A stretch of DNA of 64,000 nt from JALYOC01 sp036675345 (GTDB taxonomy: Bacteria > Myxococcota > Myxococcia > Myxococcales > Myxococcaceae). The translations under genes and the position numbers were made by a program. The notes below the pieces were generated by a model. It did not search any database. It was not told the origin of the DNA and worked only from the letters and a program-made list of their open reading frames with translations. Positions 37,989-46,789 of this stretch are shown piece by piece; position 1 is the stretch's first letter; every line of letters begins with the position of its first letter. The stretch spans positions 304,080 through 368,079 of the forward strand of contig JAKFFE010000021.1 of NCBI GenBank assembly GCA_036675345.1, given 5' to 3'.

Positions 37989-39140
37989 ATGCTGGCCGGA
38001 TTCGGGTTGTACGGCGAGGAGCACGAGGCCTTCCGCGCGACGGTGCGGGCGGTGGTGGATCGGGAGCTGCGTCCCCATGCCCAACAGTGGGAGGCCCAGG
38101 GAGAGTTCCCGCGGGAGCTGTTCCGCCGCTTCGGGGAGCTGGGCTTTCTGGGGCTCAAGTACCCGGAAGCCTATGGGGGCACCGACGCCGGCTTCCTCTA
38201 CGAGGCGGTGCTGCTGGAGGAGCTGGGACGCTGCGGCTCGGGCGGGGTGGCGGCGGGGCTGGCTGCGCAGTTCGTGATCGCCTCCGGGCCGCTTCATCTG
38301 TTCGGCACCGACGCCCAGAAGCGCCGCTTCCTGACCCCGGCGATCACCGGCGAGCTGATCGGCGCCCTGGGGATCACCGAGCCGGATGCGGGGTCGGACG
38401 TGGCGGGGATCCGCACCCGGGCGGTGCGCGACGGCGCGCATTACGTGGTCAACGGCAGCAAGACCTACATCACCAACGGGGTGCGGGCGGACTTCGTGGT
38501 GCTGGCGGTGAAGACCCGGCCGGAGGCGGGCCACAAGGGCCTCTCCTTCCTGATCGCCGAGCGCGGGACCCCCGGGTTCACCCTGGGCCGCAAGCTGGAC
38601 AAGCTGGGCTGGCGCGCCTCCGACACCGCCGAGCTGCACTTCGAGGACTGCCGGATACCGGTGGAGAACCTGCTGGGGGAGGAGCACGGGGGCTTCGCCC
38701 AGATCATGGGCAACTTCCAGTGGGAGCGCCTCTCGCTGGCCCTGGGCGCGGTGGGCGCGGCCGAAGACATCCTCCAGGGGGCAATCGCCTTCACCCGGCA
38801 GCGGCGCGCCTTCGGGAGGCACGTCTCCGAGTTCCAGGTGGTGCGCCACAAGCTCGCCGACATGGCGACCGAGCTGGAGGCCGCTCGCCAGCTGACCTAC
38901 CACGCGCTGCGGCTGCACGCGGCGGGGGAGTGGGCGGTGGCGCAGACCTCGATGGCGAAGAAGGTGGCCACCGAGATGTGCTGTCGCCTGGCCGATCAGG
39001 CGCTGCAGCTGCACGGTGGCGCCGGCTACATGATGGAGTACGACATCCAACGACACTGGCGGGACGCCCGGCTGGGACCGATCGGCGGGGGAACCAGCGA
39101 GATCATGAACGAGATCATCGCCAAGCAGCTTGGTCTCTAG
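37989..39140 (+). CDS. Acyl-CoA dehydrogenase
   Basis: A 383-residue FAD enzyme that introduces the alpha-beta double bond into acyl-CoA. It has GITEPDAGSD, VNGSKTYITNG, the RQRRAFGRHVSEFQ stretch and QLHGGAGYMMEY. The C-terminal segment reads IGGGTSEIM, so the MCAD-type catalytic Glu position is Gly; a Glu in QWERLSL lies where isovaleryl- and long-chain enzymes place theirs. This points to the IVD/LCAD-like subgroup. A GTG two codons upstream (37983) is an equal start. No electron-transfer flavoprotein gene is adjacent. Confidence 0.92.
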   Translation: MLAGFGLYGEEHEAFRATVRAVVDRELRPHAQQWEAQGEFPRELFRRFGELGFLGLKYPEAYGGTDAGFLYEAVLLEELGRCGSGGVAAGLAAQFVIASGPLHLFGTDAQKRRFLTPAITGELIGALGITEPDAGSDVAGIRTRAVRDGAHYVVNGSKTYITNGVRADFVVLAVKTRPEAGHKGLSFLIAERGTPGFTLGRKLDKLGWRASDTAELHFEDCRIPVENLLGEEHGGFAQIMGNFQWERLSLALGAVGAAEDILQGAIAFTRQRRAFGRHVSEFQVVRHKLADMATELEAARQLTYHALRLHAAGEWAVAQTSMAKKVATEMCCRLADQALQLHGGAGYMMEYDIQRHWRDARLGPIGGGTSEIMNEIIAKQLGL

Positions 39141-39202
39141 GAGGGTGGGAAGAGGCAGACCCCTCCGCCGGGTTGAGGTGATTGGGACCTCAGGAGGGCC
39201 GT

Positions 39203-39562
39203 GTGGAGCCGACCATCGACTGTCGTGATCTGTTCCTGCGGTTGGGCGACGACGAAGTGGTGGTGGTGGACTGCCGGGAGGAGGGGGACTGGGATCGCTT
39301 CCAGTTCCACATCCCCGGCGCCCTGCGGATGTCGCCCCGGGAGCTGAAGGAGGCCGCGGACATCCTTCCCGACGATGAGCTGATCGTCCTGTGCGGGGTG
39401 GCGGACGACGGGTCGGACATGCGCAAGGCCTACCGTCAGCTCCAGGTCCGCGGAATCCAGGCGGTGCTGCTGACCGGAGGTCTGCGGGAGTGGATCTCCT
39501 ACGGCTTCCCGATCGAGCGGATGCAGGACGCGGGGATCACCTACGGGATCGCGCACGGCTGA
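39203..39562 (+). CDS. Rhodanese-like protein
   Basis: A 119-residue single rhodanese domain. The strand VVVVDCREEGDWDRFQFHIPGA is the CH2A-type signature and the active-site loop Cys lies in IVLCGVADDGSD; the loop is longer than usual. It ends with TGGLREWISYGFPI. GTG is chosen as start because GGAGG lies about seven bases upstream. Rhodaneses transfer sulfane sulphur, but divergent ones act as phosphatase-like or regulatory domains. It follows the acyl-CoA dehydrogenase by about 60 bases. Confidence 0.85.
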   Translation: MEPTIDCRDLFLRLGDDEVVVVDCREEGDWDRFQFHIPGALRMSPRELKEAADILPDDELIVLCGVADDGSDMRKAYRQLQVRGIQAVLLTGGLREWISYGFPIERMQDAGITYGIAHG

Positions 39563-39580
39563 CCGCTGATGGTCCGGACC

Positions 39581-39609
39581 TTGCTCCTCCCGGCCGGCGC
39601 GGCTATCTA
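39581..39609 (+). promoter_or_regulatory. Candidate promoter of asd
   Basis: TTGCTC (39581-39586) and TATCTA (39604-39609) are 17 bases apart and lie 29 bases before the asd ATG, after the rhodanese stop. Confidence 0.55.
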
Positions 39610-39638
39610 GCCGCTCCTTCGTTCGCTCCGAGGAGCCC

Positions 39639-40730
39639 ATGTCTCAGAAGCTTCGCGCCGTGCTGGTTGGCGCCACCGGTCTTGCAGGTCAGCAGTTCAT
39701 TGCCGCGCTGGAGAACCACCCGCTGATCGAGATCACCGGCCTGGCCGCCTCCCCCCGCAGCGCCGGGAAGACCTACGTGGACGCCCTGCGGACCGCCAAC
39801 GGGATGGTGGCCTGGTTCGTCCCCGAGGCGATGCCCAAGCGGATCGCCTCGATGGTGGTGCAGAACGGCGCCGAGGTGAAGTCGGACGGGTACGACCTGA
39901 TGTTCTCCGCGGTGGAGGCCGACGTGGCCCGCGAGCTGGAACCCCGGCTGGCCAAGGACATCCCGGTGATCTCCGCCGCCAGCGCGTTCCGCTACGAGGA
40001 CGACGTGCCGCTGATCATCCCTCCGATCAACTCGGCCCACACCGCGCTGATCAAGGAGCAGCTCCAGCGCCGCGGCACCCGGGGCTACATCGTCCCCATC
40101 CCCAACTGCACCACCACCGGGCTGGCGATCACCCTGGCCCCGCTGGAGCAGGCGTTCGGCGTCCAGGCGGTGTTGATGACCTCGCTGCAGGCCATCTCCG
40201 GCGCCGGCCGCTCCCCGGGGGTGATCGCCCTGGACATCCTGGACAACGTGGTCCCCTACATCCCCAAGGAGGAGGGCAAGGTGGAGGTGGAGACCAAGAA
40301 GATCCTGGGCCAGCTGGAGAAGGGCGCGATCACCCCTCACCCCACCCGCGTCTCCTCCACCTGCACCCGGGTGGCGGTGCTGGAGGGGCACACCGAGTCG
40401 GTGTTCGTGTCCCTCAAGAAGAAGGCCAGCGTGGAGCAGGTAGCGCAGGTGATGCGCGAGTGGCGCGGGGATGAGCAGGCCCGCGGGCTGCCGTCCTCTC
40501 CGCCCCGGTGGATCGAGGTCCTGGACGATCCCTACCGCCCGCAGCCGCGGCTGGACCGTGACACCCACGGCGGGATGGCCACCACCGTGGGCCGGATCCG
40601 CGAGGACAGCGTCCTGGAGAACGGGATCAAGTACGTGCTGGTCTCGCACAACACCAAGATGGGAGCCGCCAAGGGAGCGATCCTGGTCGCGGAGCTGCTG
40701 CACACCCAGGGGCTGCTCGGGGCGCAGTAA
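39639..40730 (+). CDS. asd: Aspartate-semialdehyde dehydrogenase
   Basis: An NADPH enzyme that makes aspartate semialdehyde from aspartyl phosphate for Lys, Thr, Met and cell-wall diaminopimelate. The 363-residue product starts with the dinucleotide loop VGATGLAGQQF, has the catalytic Cys157 in PIPNCTTTGL and the HTESVFV region. The active-site sequence NCTTTGL rather than NCTTIQM places it with the archaeal/fungal-type enzymes, which also occur in some bacteria. GAGGAG precedes the ATG. Confidence 0.93.
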   Translation: MSQKLRAVLVGATGLAGQQFIAALENHPLIEITGLAASPRSAGKTYVDALRTANGMVAWFVPEAMPKRIASMVVQNGAEVKSDGYDLMFSAVEADVARELEPRLAKDIPVISAASAFRYEDDVPLIIPPINSAHTALIKEQLQRRGTRGYIVPIPNCTTTGLAITLAPLEQAFGVQAVLMTSLQAISGAGRSPGVIALDILDNVVPYIPKEEGKVEVETKKILGQLEKGAITPHPTRVSSTCTRVAVLEGHTESVFVSLKKKASVEQVAQVMREWRGDEQARGLPSSPPRWIEVLDDPYRPQPRLDRDTHGGMATTVGRIREDSVLENGIKYVLVSHNTKMGAAKGAILVAELLHTQGLLGAQ

Positions 40731-40787
40731 AGGTTCAATTCAGCGAGGGCGCGTGTAAGAAGGGTGCCCTCAAGGAGCGAGAGGAAA

Positions 40788-41120
40788 ATGGCCTACGTCG
40801 TCGCCGACCCCTGCATCAAGTGCAAGTACACCGACTGCGTCGAGGTGTGCCCGGTCAACTGCTTCTATGAGGCGAACAACTTCCTGGTGATCCACCCGGA
40901 CGAGTGCATCGACTGCGGTGCCTGCGAGCCGGTGTGCCCCACCAAGGCGATCTTCCCCGAGTCGGATCTCCCCGATAAGTGGAAGGAGTACCAGGTGCTG
41001 AACAACGACCTCTCGCGCAAGCTGCCGAACATCACCGAGAAGCGCGAGGCGCTGCCCGAGGCCGAGGAGTTCAAGGCGGTGGAGAACAAGCGCCACCTGC
41101 TGGACCCCAACGCGCCGTAG
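40788..41120 (+). CDS. fdxA: 7Fe ferredoxin (3Fe-4S / 4Fe-4S)
   Basis: A 110-residue electron carrier of the Azotobacter FdI type. Cys9, Cys17 and Cys50 are placed to bind the 3Fe-4S cluster, and Cys21, Cys40, Cys43 and Cys46 the 4Fe-4S cluster; Cys12 and Cys25 are extra, as in the family. The N-terminal sequence AYVVADPCIKCKYTDC is highly typical. The start follows GAGGAAA. An independent gene after asd; no obvious partner lies beside it. Confidence 0.95.
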   Translation: MAYVVADPCIKCKYTDCVEVCPVNCFYEANNFLVIHPDECIDCGACEPVCPTKAIFPESDLPDKWKEYQVLNNDLSRKLPNITEKREALPEAEEFKAVENKRHLLDPNAP

Positions 41121-41141
41121 GCGCGGCCGCAGCGAGGTGCG

Positions 41142-41864
41142 CTAGGCGATCCGCACCGACGTCAGCCGGAGGCCGCGGGCCTCCAGCGCATCCCGTACCG
41201 CCCGGACATCCGAATGGGAGGGCGGGCCGTTGTTCCCCCTCAGGGCCAGTGAGACGCGGCCCGGTCCGGTCCGCTCCACGGTGACCTCCGCCGCCAGCGG
41301 CCCTCCCACGGTGAGGGCCAGGGTCGGACGGCTGGACTTCACCCACACCTCGATCTTCTGGACCAGCTCCACCGCGCTGGTGGCCGAGGTCCCGGCCGGG
41401 CCCTGAACCGGCGCCGGTCCCCGCTCGCCTACCGCCGGAGCGCCGGTGCGTCCCTCCGCGGTCGGCGTCGCTCGCTGCGCCTCCGGCGGTGCGGTGGACG
41501 GCGTCCGCTCCGGATCGGCCTCCTGCTTCACCCGCTCCAGGATCCGCTCCTCGGCGCCGCGGTGGACCTTGGCGCCCAGCTCCTCCCGCCGGTTCACCAG
41601 GGTCTCGGCGGTGGCCTCGTGCTTGCCCCGGGCTTCCTTGAGCGCCCGGTGGGTGCGGTCCCCTGCGGCAAGGATCTGCACCGCCACCGAGTGCGCCCGA
41701 AGGCCGCTGGCCACCGGGAGCGGCCGCGCCTCCTTCCCTTGCCCCGGGGGAGGGACCGCGGTCGGCGGCTTCTTCGGTTCGGGGCGACGGATCGCGTCTT
41801 GAAACGACTGCTTGGGAGCAGGGGAACGATCATTCTCGGGGACGGAGGCGCGGTCGGTCTTCAT
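41142..41864 (-). CDS. Pro/Ala-rich protein with FliK/HrpP-like C-terminal domain
   Basis: A 240-residue protein. Residues 1-150 are disordered and charged, rich in Pro, Arg, Glu and Ala. The last 70 residues match the pattern of the flagellar hook-length control (FliK) and type III needle-length families: LTVGGPLAAEVTVERTGPGRVSLAL, then a helix ending ALEARGLRLTSVRIA. Those proteins gauge hook or needle length through secretion. No flagellar or type III genes lie in the window, so function remains open. The start MKTDRASV has no clear ribosome site. Confidence 0.55.
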   Translation of the reverse strand: MKTDRASVPENDRSPAPKQSFQDAIRRPEPKKPPTAVPPPGQGKEARPLPVASGLRAHSVAVQILAAGDRTHRALKEARGKHEATAETLVNRREELGAKVHRGAEERILERVKQEADPERTPSTAPPEAQRATPTAEGRTGAPAVGERGPAPVQGPAGTSATSAVELVQKIEVWVKSSRPTLALTVGGPLAAEVTVERTGPGRVSLALRGNNGPPSHSDVRAVRDALEARGLRLTSVRIA

Positions 41865-42001
41865 GGGAGCTCTCGGGGGGGTGGACCTCCCGGGCAAAGC
41901 AGCCGCCATGCCACGCCTAAATCACGGTCTTTCCTCGGGTTGGGGCCCACCTCGCCGGGGTAAGCGAAGACCCCTGGGTCCGTCGGACCGGATTGGAAGC
42001 C

Positions 42002-43060
42002 TCAGTGCTGCCCGAACGCTCCGGGCTGCACCGGCGCGGTCCCGGTCAGCTCGTTCATCGCCGCCGGGCACTGCGAGTAGACCTGGGGATCGGCCAGCAG
42101 CGCGCCCATCGACCAGTCGCGGTCCTCGAAGATTAAGGCCTCGCGCAGCTCCAGCTGGGTCAGGTCCTTGTTCAGCTCCCACAGCCGGCCGCGGACCAGC
42201 ACCCGCTTCCCCTTGGGGAACTTGAACAGATCCACGTACTGCCGCTCGGAGAGCTCGGCGATCACCCGGGTGGTCTTGGTCTTCACCTTGGGCATGAAGA
42301 TCTGCAGCTCGGTGTCCGCGGAGCGCCCCTCGATCAGCTCCAGGGTGGCGTAGAGGGTGCCGTCGTCCACCGCCTGGCGGCCCTTGCCCTTCTTGCGCGG
42401 CCCCACGTCGATCAGCTGGAAGCTGCCCCAGGCCACGGTGCGGTCCAGGTACGCGTCGCGAAACGCCAGGTACGCGGTGTCCCGGGCGGCCGAGGTGGCG
42501 CGCTGCACCTCCACCTCGTGACGCTGCTTCAGCATCTCCACTGTGAAGTACATGCTGTCGATCGGCTTGAGCCCCTCCGCCAGGAACCGCAGCTTGGAGA
42601 GGTCGATGATCCGGACCGTGGGGTTGATCCGCTCCGCGGTGTCCAGCCACTGCCGGGGCAGCTTCCCGTCGATCAGCACCCGGCGGACCATCGCCACCAG
42701 GTAGGAGGTCCCGGGGAAGGCCTGGGTGTTCAGCTGCTGGTTGAAGGTCTGCATCAGCGCCGGGTCCAGGGTGAAGTTCTCGTCGCGCTTGTGCAGGGTG
42801 GGGGCCACCTCCGCCACCGCGGTGAGCATCGCCCCTGCCAGCTGCAGACAGGGACCGTCCTGCGGCCCCTGGTGCAGCAGCTTGTTGAGCCGGGACTTGA
42901 AGAAGCGCCGGTCCGGCTCCTGCTCCTTGAAGATGGGGCGCTTGCCCGTTCCGAAGATCTGCTCGGCCTGCCCGAAGGCGGCGGGTCCGAAGCTGACGGC
43001 GATGGCGAACAGCGGAAGGATCAGGCGCATGAGGTAGGTGCCCAGGAGGGTATCACGCAC
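42002..43060 (-). CDS. Predicted secreted protein of unknown function
   Basis: A 352-residue protein with an N-terminal signal segment (LMRLILPLFAIAVSFG, cleavage near AFGQA). The mature part is mixed alpha/beta with no motif I recognise. The segment RKKGKGRQAVDDGTLYATLELIEGR and a RVLVRGRLWELNKDLTQLELREAL stretch suggest an OB-like beta barrel near the C-terminus. The GTG at 43060 was chosen because GAGGAGG lies six bases upstream; this start sits eight bases inside the MFS gene, indicating coupling. ATG at 43030 is the alternative. Confidence 0.65.
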   Translation of the reverse strand: MRDTLLGTYLMRLILPLFAIAVSFGPAAFGQAEQIFGTGKRPIFKEQEPDRRFFKSRLNKLLHQGPQDGPCLQLAGAMLTAVAEVAPTLHKRDENFTLDPALMQTFNQQLNTQAFPGTSYLVAMVRRVLIDGKLPRQWLDTAERINPTVRIIDLSKLRFLAEGLKPIDSMYFTVEMLKQRHEVEVQRATSAARDTAYLAFRDAYLDRTVAWGSFQLIDVGPRKKGKGRQAVDDGTLYATLELIEGRSADTELQIFMPKVKTKTTRVIAELSERQYVDLFKFPKGKRVLVRGRLWELNKDLTQLELREALIFEDRDWSMGALLADPQVYSQCPAAMNELTGTAPVQPGAFGQH

Positions 43061-44291
43061 TGCGAACCTCCTCGGGACGGGGAGGGGTGGGGGGAAATTC
43101 CCGGGCCGAATCGGCCGGCTTCAGCCTCAGGACCATGACCACGGTCACGATCTGCAGCCCCGCCGCCAGCAGGTACAGCCGGTTGCCCCCCAGCAGGTCA
43201 TAGGCGGCACCGGCGGCGGGGTAGCCAATCAGCCCACCCAGCCCGAAGGTGATCGCCACGTACAAGGCCTGGCCGGAGGAGCGCAGGTGCGCCGGCACCC
43301 GACGGGCGATGTACCCCACGCTGGCCACATAGAAGGCCCCGAAGCTCAGCCCGTGCAGGGCGGTGAGGCCGATGATCCAGGCCGCGGAGGTGGCCCAGGC
43401 CATTCCCAGCCAGCGCAGCACGGTCACCGCGAAGGAGAACGCCAGCACGTGGCGGGGGGCGAAGCGTTCGGCGATCCGGGCGTAGCACAGCATCACCCCC
43501 ACCTCGGCGATTACCCCCAACCCCGCGGCCTGGCCCACCACCGAGGGAGGCAGCCCCAGCGCCAGCACGTGGATGGACAACATCCCGTTGAAGGGCGCGA
43601 ACGCCATCCAGTGCAGACAGGTGGCGGCCAGCAGCAGGGCCAGGTCCCGATCCCGCAGCAGCCGCACCCCCTCCAGCAGGCTGCGCACCGGCGCGGGGGC
43701 ATGCTGCGAACGCAGCCCGAAGCTCCAGAGGCTGAACAGCCCCAGCCCGGTGAGGATGATGAACACCGTCCGGTGGTCGATCACCTCCACCCACTGGCCA
43801 AACGCCACCGAGGAGATCACGAACCCCACCGAACCCCAGACCCGCAGGTTGGCGTAGCTGCCGCCCCGCGCGGACACCCGGTGCAAGGCCAGCGAGTCCA
43901 CCACCATGGTGATCGACGAGGCGAAGCACGCGTAGGCCGCCATCGCGCCCAGCACCGCCGGGAAGGACCGGGCCACCAGCAGCGGAGAGAAGCCCAGCAG
44001 GGCGCCCAGGGACAGCAGGGTCAGCACCCGATCCGGTCGGCCGCTGCGGTCCGCCAGGTGTCCGAACAGCGGCGGCGCCACCAGGGCGAACAGCGGCGAG
44101 AGCGCCAGCAACACCCCCACCTGTCCTCCGCTGAAGCCCAGGCCCCCGAAGTAGGCGGGCAGGAAGGGGAGGGTGATCCCCACCGTGCCGAAGTAGAGCA
44201 GGTAGAAGCCGGAGAGGGCCGGCGCCGAGGGGATGCGCGGGGGAGTCAGCACGAAACCAGGAGGGCAGGCAGGGGAGCTGGCCTTTAACAC
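43053..44291 (-). CDS. MFS transporter (HcaT-like)
   Basis: A 412-residue inner-membrane major facilitator with about 12 helices. The early motif GFYLLYFGTVGITLPFLPAYFGGLG and the loop GHLADRSGRPDR (MFS motif A form) resemble the phenylpropionate-permease/nucleoside-like MFS subgroup. A long central loop separates the halves near residue 205. The substrate is unknown. The first possible start is a GTG at 44291; a GTG 13 codons later (44252) better fits family length. It is co-transcribed with the secreted protein downstream, which it overlaps by eight bases. Confidence 0.85.
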   Translation of the reverse strand: MLKASSPACPPGFVLTPPRIPSAPALSGFYLLYFGTVGITLPFLPAYFGGLGFSGGQVGVLLALSPLFALVAPPLFGHLADRSGRPDRVLTLLSLGALLGFSPLLVARSFPAVLGAMAAYACFASSITMVVDSLALHRVSARGGSYANLRVWGSVGFVISSVAFGQWVEVIDHRTVFIILTGLGLFSLWSFGLRSQHAPAPVRSLLEGVRLLRDRDLALLLAATCLHWMAFAPFNGMLSIHVLALGLPPSVVGQAAGLGVIAEVGVMLCYARIAERFAPRHVLAFSFAVTVLRWLGMAWATSAAWIIGLTALHGLSFGAFYVASVGYIARRVPAHLRSSGQALYVAITFGLGGLIGYPAAGAAYDLLGGNRLYLLAAGLQIVTVVMVLRLKPADSAREFPPTPPRPEEVRSA

Positions 44292-44350
44292 GCGGCCCCC
44301 GGATTGAACCTCGCAAGGTCCGCTCCTTTTCCGGTAGGGTGCCCCGCGTC

Positions 44351-44821
44351 ATGTCGGAAGATTTGAAGCAGCAACTGACCATCACGCCCATCGCCAACGA
44401 GGGTGAGCTCCTGCAGGCGCTCGCCATCCGCGAGGTGGTGTTCATCGAGGAGCAGCACGTCCCCGAGGGCATCGAGCGCGACGACGATGACGCCCGCGCG
44501 TACCACCTGCTGGCCGTCCGCGGTGGCCACGCCATCGGCACCGGCCGGCTGGTGAAGCTGCGCGAGCCCCCTCCCGGCGAGACCGGTCACTGGGGCAAGG
44601 TGGGCCGGATGGCGGTGCTCCAGGCCGAGCGCAAGGGTGGGGTGGGGACGCGGATCCTCACCCAGCTGGAGGAGGAGGCCCGCCGTCAGGAGCTGACCGG
44701 GATCGTCCTCCACGCCCAGACCGCGGCGCTCAAGTTCTACGAGAAGCACGGGTACCGCGCCGCCAGCGCCGAGTTCGAGGAGGCGGGCATGCCGCACCTC
44801 AAGATGATCAAGACCCTGTAG
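44351..44821 (+). CDS. GNAT-family N-acetyltransferase
   Basis: A 156-residue acetyl-CoA-dependent acyltransferase related to ElaA and YjcF-type GNATs. The N-terminal half has AIREVVFIEEQHVPEGIERDDDDARAYHLL. The acetyl-CoA site is VGRMAVLQAERKGGVGTRIL (R/Q-x-x-G-x-G/A), followed by ALKFYEKHGY. The acceptor is unknown. It diverges from the MFS gene and converges with the VWA gene through a GC-rich hairpin. Confidence 0.9.
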   Translation: MSEDLKQQLTITPIANEGELLQALAIREVVFIEEQHVPEGIERDDDDARAYHLLAVRGGHAIGTGRLVKLREPPPGETGHWGKVGRMAVLQAERKGGVGTRILTQLEEEARRQELTGIVLHAQTAALKFYEKHGYRAASAEFEEAGMPHLKMIKTL

Positions 44822-44830
44822 AGACGCGAA

Positions 44831-44859
44831 CGGCCGGCCCCCGTTGAGAGGACCGGCCG
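44831..44859. terminator. GC-rich hairpin between convergent genes
   Basis: A perfect 7-base stem CGGCCGG / CCGGCCG with a 15-base loop lies just after the GNAT stop and before the VWA-gene stop on the other strand. It lacks a T-tract, so it is a weaker candidate for bidirectional termination. Confidence 0.4.
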
Positions 44860-44886
44860 CCCGGGTTCAGTTTCCGCCAGCGACGA

Positions 44887-46035
44887 TTAGAAGCGGAAGG
44901 CCTTCTTCTCGCCCTGCGTCTTCACCGACTTGATCAACGCGGTGTCCAGCGTCTCCGCCTCCGGGGCCGCCGGGGCCTGGCTGGCCACGAACTTCTCCCG
45001 CTCCGCGTTGAGTTCCTTGATCCGCTTCTGGATCTGCTCGCGCTCCTGGGTCTTCTTGGCCACGAACTCCTTGCGACCGGCCTTGTCCAGACCCTTCATC
45101 TCCGCCGGCAGCTCGTCGTCCGCCAGCTCCTCCACCTTCTTGCCGTTCTTCGCCGCGTCCACCACGTCCCAACCGGCGTTGTTGTAGAAGTCTCCGGACT
45201 TGGAGACCGTCCGGCTCAGCGCCGCGGAGGGCGCGGCGGCGGCGGCCTGGGCGTCCTGCTTGACCTGCATCTCCTTGCGCTGCTTTCCCTGGGTTCCGTA
45301 ACCGACGTAGGTCTGGTTCAGCGCCTGACCCAGCCGGGCGATCTCCGCGTCCTGCGGGGCCGGCACGTACGCAATCGCCGCGTTCTGGTTGATCACGAAG
45401 TGGTCCCCGGCGGCGAACAGCGCCCCCTGGCGCCAGCTGGCGTCCTCCCCGCCGCAGTGGATGGTGTTGACCACGATCCCCTTCTTCTTGGCGTCGGCGA
45501 TCGCGGTCTTGTAGTTGACCGGTCCCTGGGTGAACGGCTCGTTGCCGGCGATGTAGATCAGCTTCAGATCATCGGGGTTGCCGCTCCACTCCAGCTCCCG
45601 GGTGGCGGAGTGGATCACCTGGCCGCAGAACTCGTCGCCGCCGGCGATGCCGATCCCGAACAGCTTCTCCGAGACCGCGTCCAGATCGTCGGTGAAGGCG
45701 CTGTGCCGGCGGACCCCGTCCCCGTACTCATAGAGCGCGATCTCCAGCCGGGGCCGCACCCCGTCCCGCCGGGCGGTGGCGAAGGTATTGACGATCTTCC
45801 AGATCTGGGTGCGCGCCTGGTTCAGCAGCCCTCCCATGCTCCCGCTGTTGTCCAGGAGGATGGCGATCTGCACCTTGGGGATCCGCTGCTGCTTCTCGGT
45901 GATCGGCGCCGGCTCCGCCGGACGGCGGACCTCCTGGGCCACCCCGGGGGCGGCCAGCACCGCGGCCAACAGCGCCAGCAGCTTGGTGGTCTCTGAGATC
46001 TGCGACTTGGGGGCCTGACGGGTGGTGGGCTTCAT
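44887..46035 (-). CDS. Exported VWA-domain protein
   Basis: A 382-residue protein with a signal peptide (KLLALLAAVLAAPGVAQ) and a von Willebrand factor A domain (about 50-240). The metal-ion-dependent adhesion site is DNSGSMG, with the downstream Thr/Asp positions in GGDEFCG and LIYIAGNEPF. The C-terminus is a charged helical segment (about 290-370), probably a coiled coil. Related proteins occur with AAA ATPase/VWA pairs, but no ATPase lies next to it. Likely periplasmic or surface-bound; the ligand is unknown. Confidence 0.85.
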   Translation of the reverse strand: MKPTTRQAPKSQISETTKLLALLAAVLAAPGVAQEVRRPAEPAPITEKQQRIPKVQIAILLDNSGSMGGLLNQARTQIWKIVNTFATARRDGVRPRLEIALYEYGDGVRRHSAFTDDLDAVSEKLFGIGIAGGDEFCGQVIHSATRELEWSGNPDDLKLIYIAGNEPFTQGPVNYKTAIADAKKKGIVVNTIHCGGEDASWRQGALFAAGDHFVINQNAAIAYVPAPQDAEIARLGQALNQTYVGYGTQGKQRKEMQVKQDAQAAAAAPSAALSRTVSKSGDFYNNAGWDVVDAAKNGKKVEELADDELPAEMKGLDKAGRKEFVAKKTQEREQIQKRIKELNAEREKFVASQAPAAPEAETLDTALIKSVKTQGEKKAFRF

Positions 46036-46160
46036 GCTTCCTCCGGGACGGTTCGCGCGCTGCTCCTGCGCGGCGCGGCAGTCCTGGAAACGGGCGAGCG
46101 TTCCGGAGGATCTACGGAAAATTCATTTTCCCAGGTGGGAGCGGGACCTTCAGCGGCGCC

Positions 46161-46700
46161 TCAGTCGTGGTGGTGGTCTTCGGCCGGCCGGGCCTCCGCC
46201 TTGAGCCGGGAGTCGGCGGGGACGGCTGCCGGGCCATCCTGCGGGGTGCTGTGGGCCGCCCCGGCGTTGTGGACGTAGACCAGCTTGCCCCCCTCGTGGC
46301 CGACCCTCAGCCCCAGCAGCAGCACCGCCACCGAGGCCGCCGCGGTGGCCGCGGAGCCGATCCTCAGCCAGCGGTCCGACTTGCGGACCACGCCCAATCC
46401 GGCCAGCACCAGGGTGACCACCGCGGCGAAGGTGAACTGTTGCGCGGCCTCCTCGTGTTCTTCGATCGCGGCCTCGGGGACCACCGACTCCACCACCTCC
46501 TCGTCCCGCTCTCCGGTGTTCAGCGCCACGAAGGCGCCACCGACCAGCAGGGCCTGCAGGCCGACCATCGCCAGCCAGCCTGTCCGTCCCAGCTTTCCCT
46601 TCCAGATGGCCCAGGCCAGCCCAATGGCCAGGAAGGGAAGCGCAACCGCCAGCCCCATGGGCAGGTGGACCAGGGCAGGGTGAAGCGGCAGCGAGTTCAT
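46161..46700 (-). CDS. DUF2231-like integral membrane protein
   Basis: A 179-residue inner-membrane protein with four predicted helices. The N-terminal PLHPALVHLPMGLAVALPFLAIGL matches the start of DUF2231 proteins, whose conserved His residues may bind metal or haem. A short acidic loop (EHEEAAQQF) precedes helix 3. The C-terminus ends in His residues (DHHHD). GAAGGAG is eight bases before the ATG. Divergent from the membrane-bound LuxR-type regulator, which may control it. Confidence 0.8.
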   Translation of the reverse strand: MNSLPLHPALVHLPMGLAVALPFLAIGLAWAIWKGKLGRTGWLAMVGLQALLVGGAFVALNTGERDEEVVESVVPEAAIEEHEEAAQQFTFAAVVTLVLAGLGVVRKSDRWLRIGSAATAAASVAVLLLGLRVGHEGGKLVYVHNAGAAHSTPQDGPAAVPADSRLKAEARPAEDHHHD

Positions 46701-46789
46701 TGTGTGTTTCTCCTTCGGGGCGGCACGGTCGCCGCGAAGAGAAAGATGCGCAGCGGCCCGGGCGTGGGCCATGCATCAAATGACCCATC

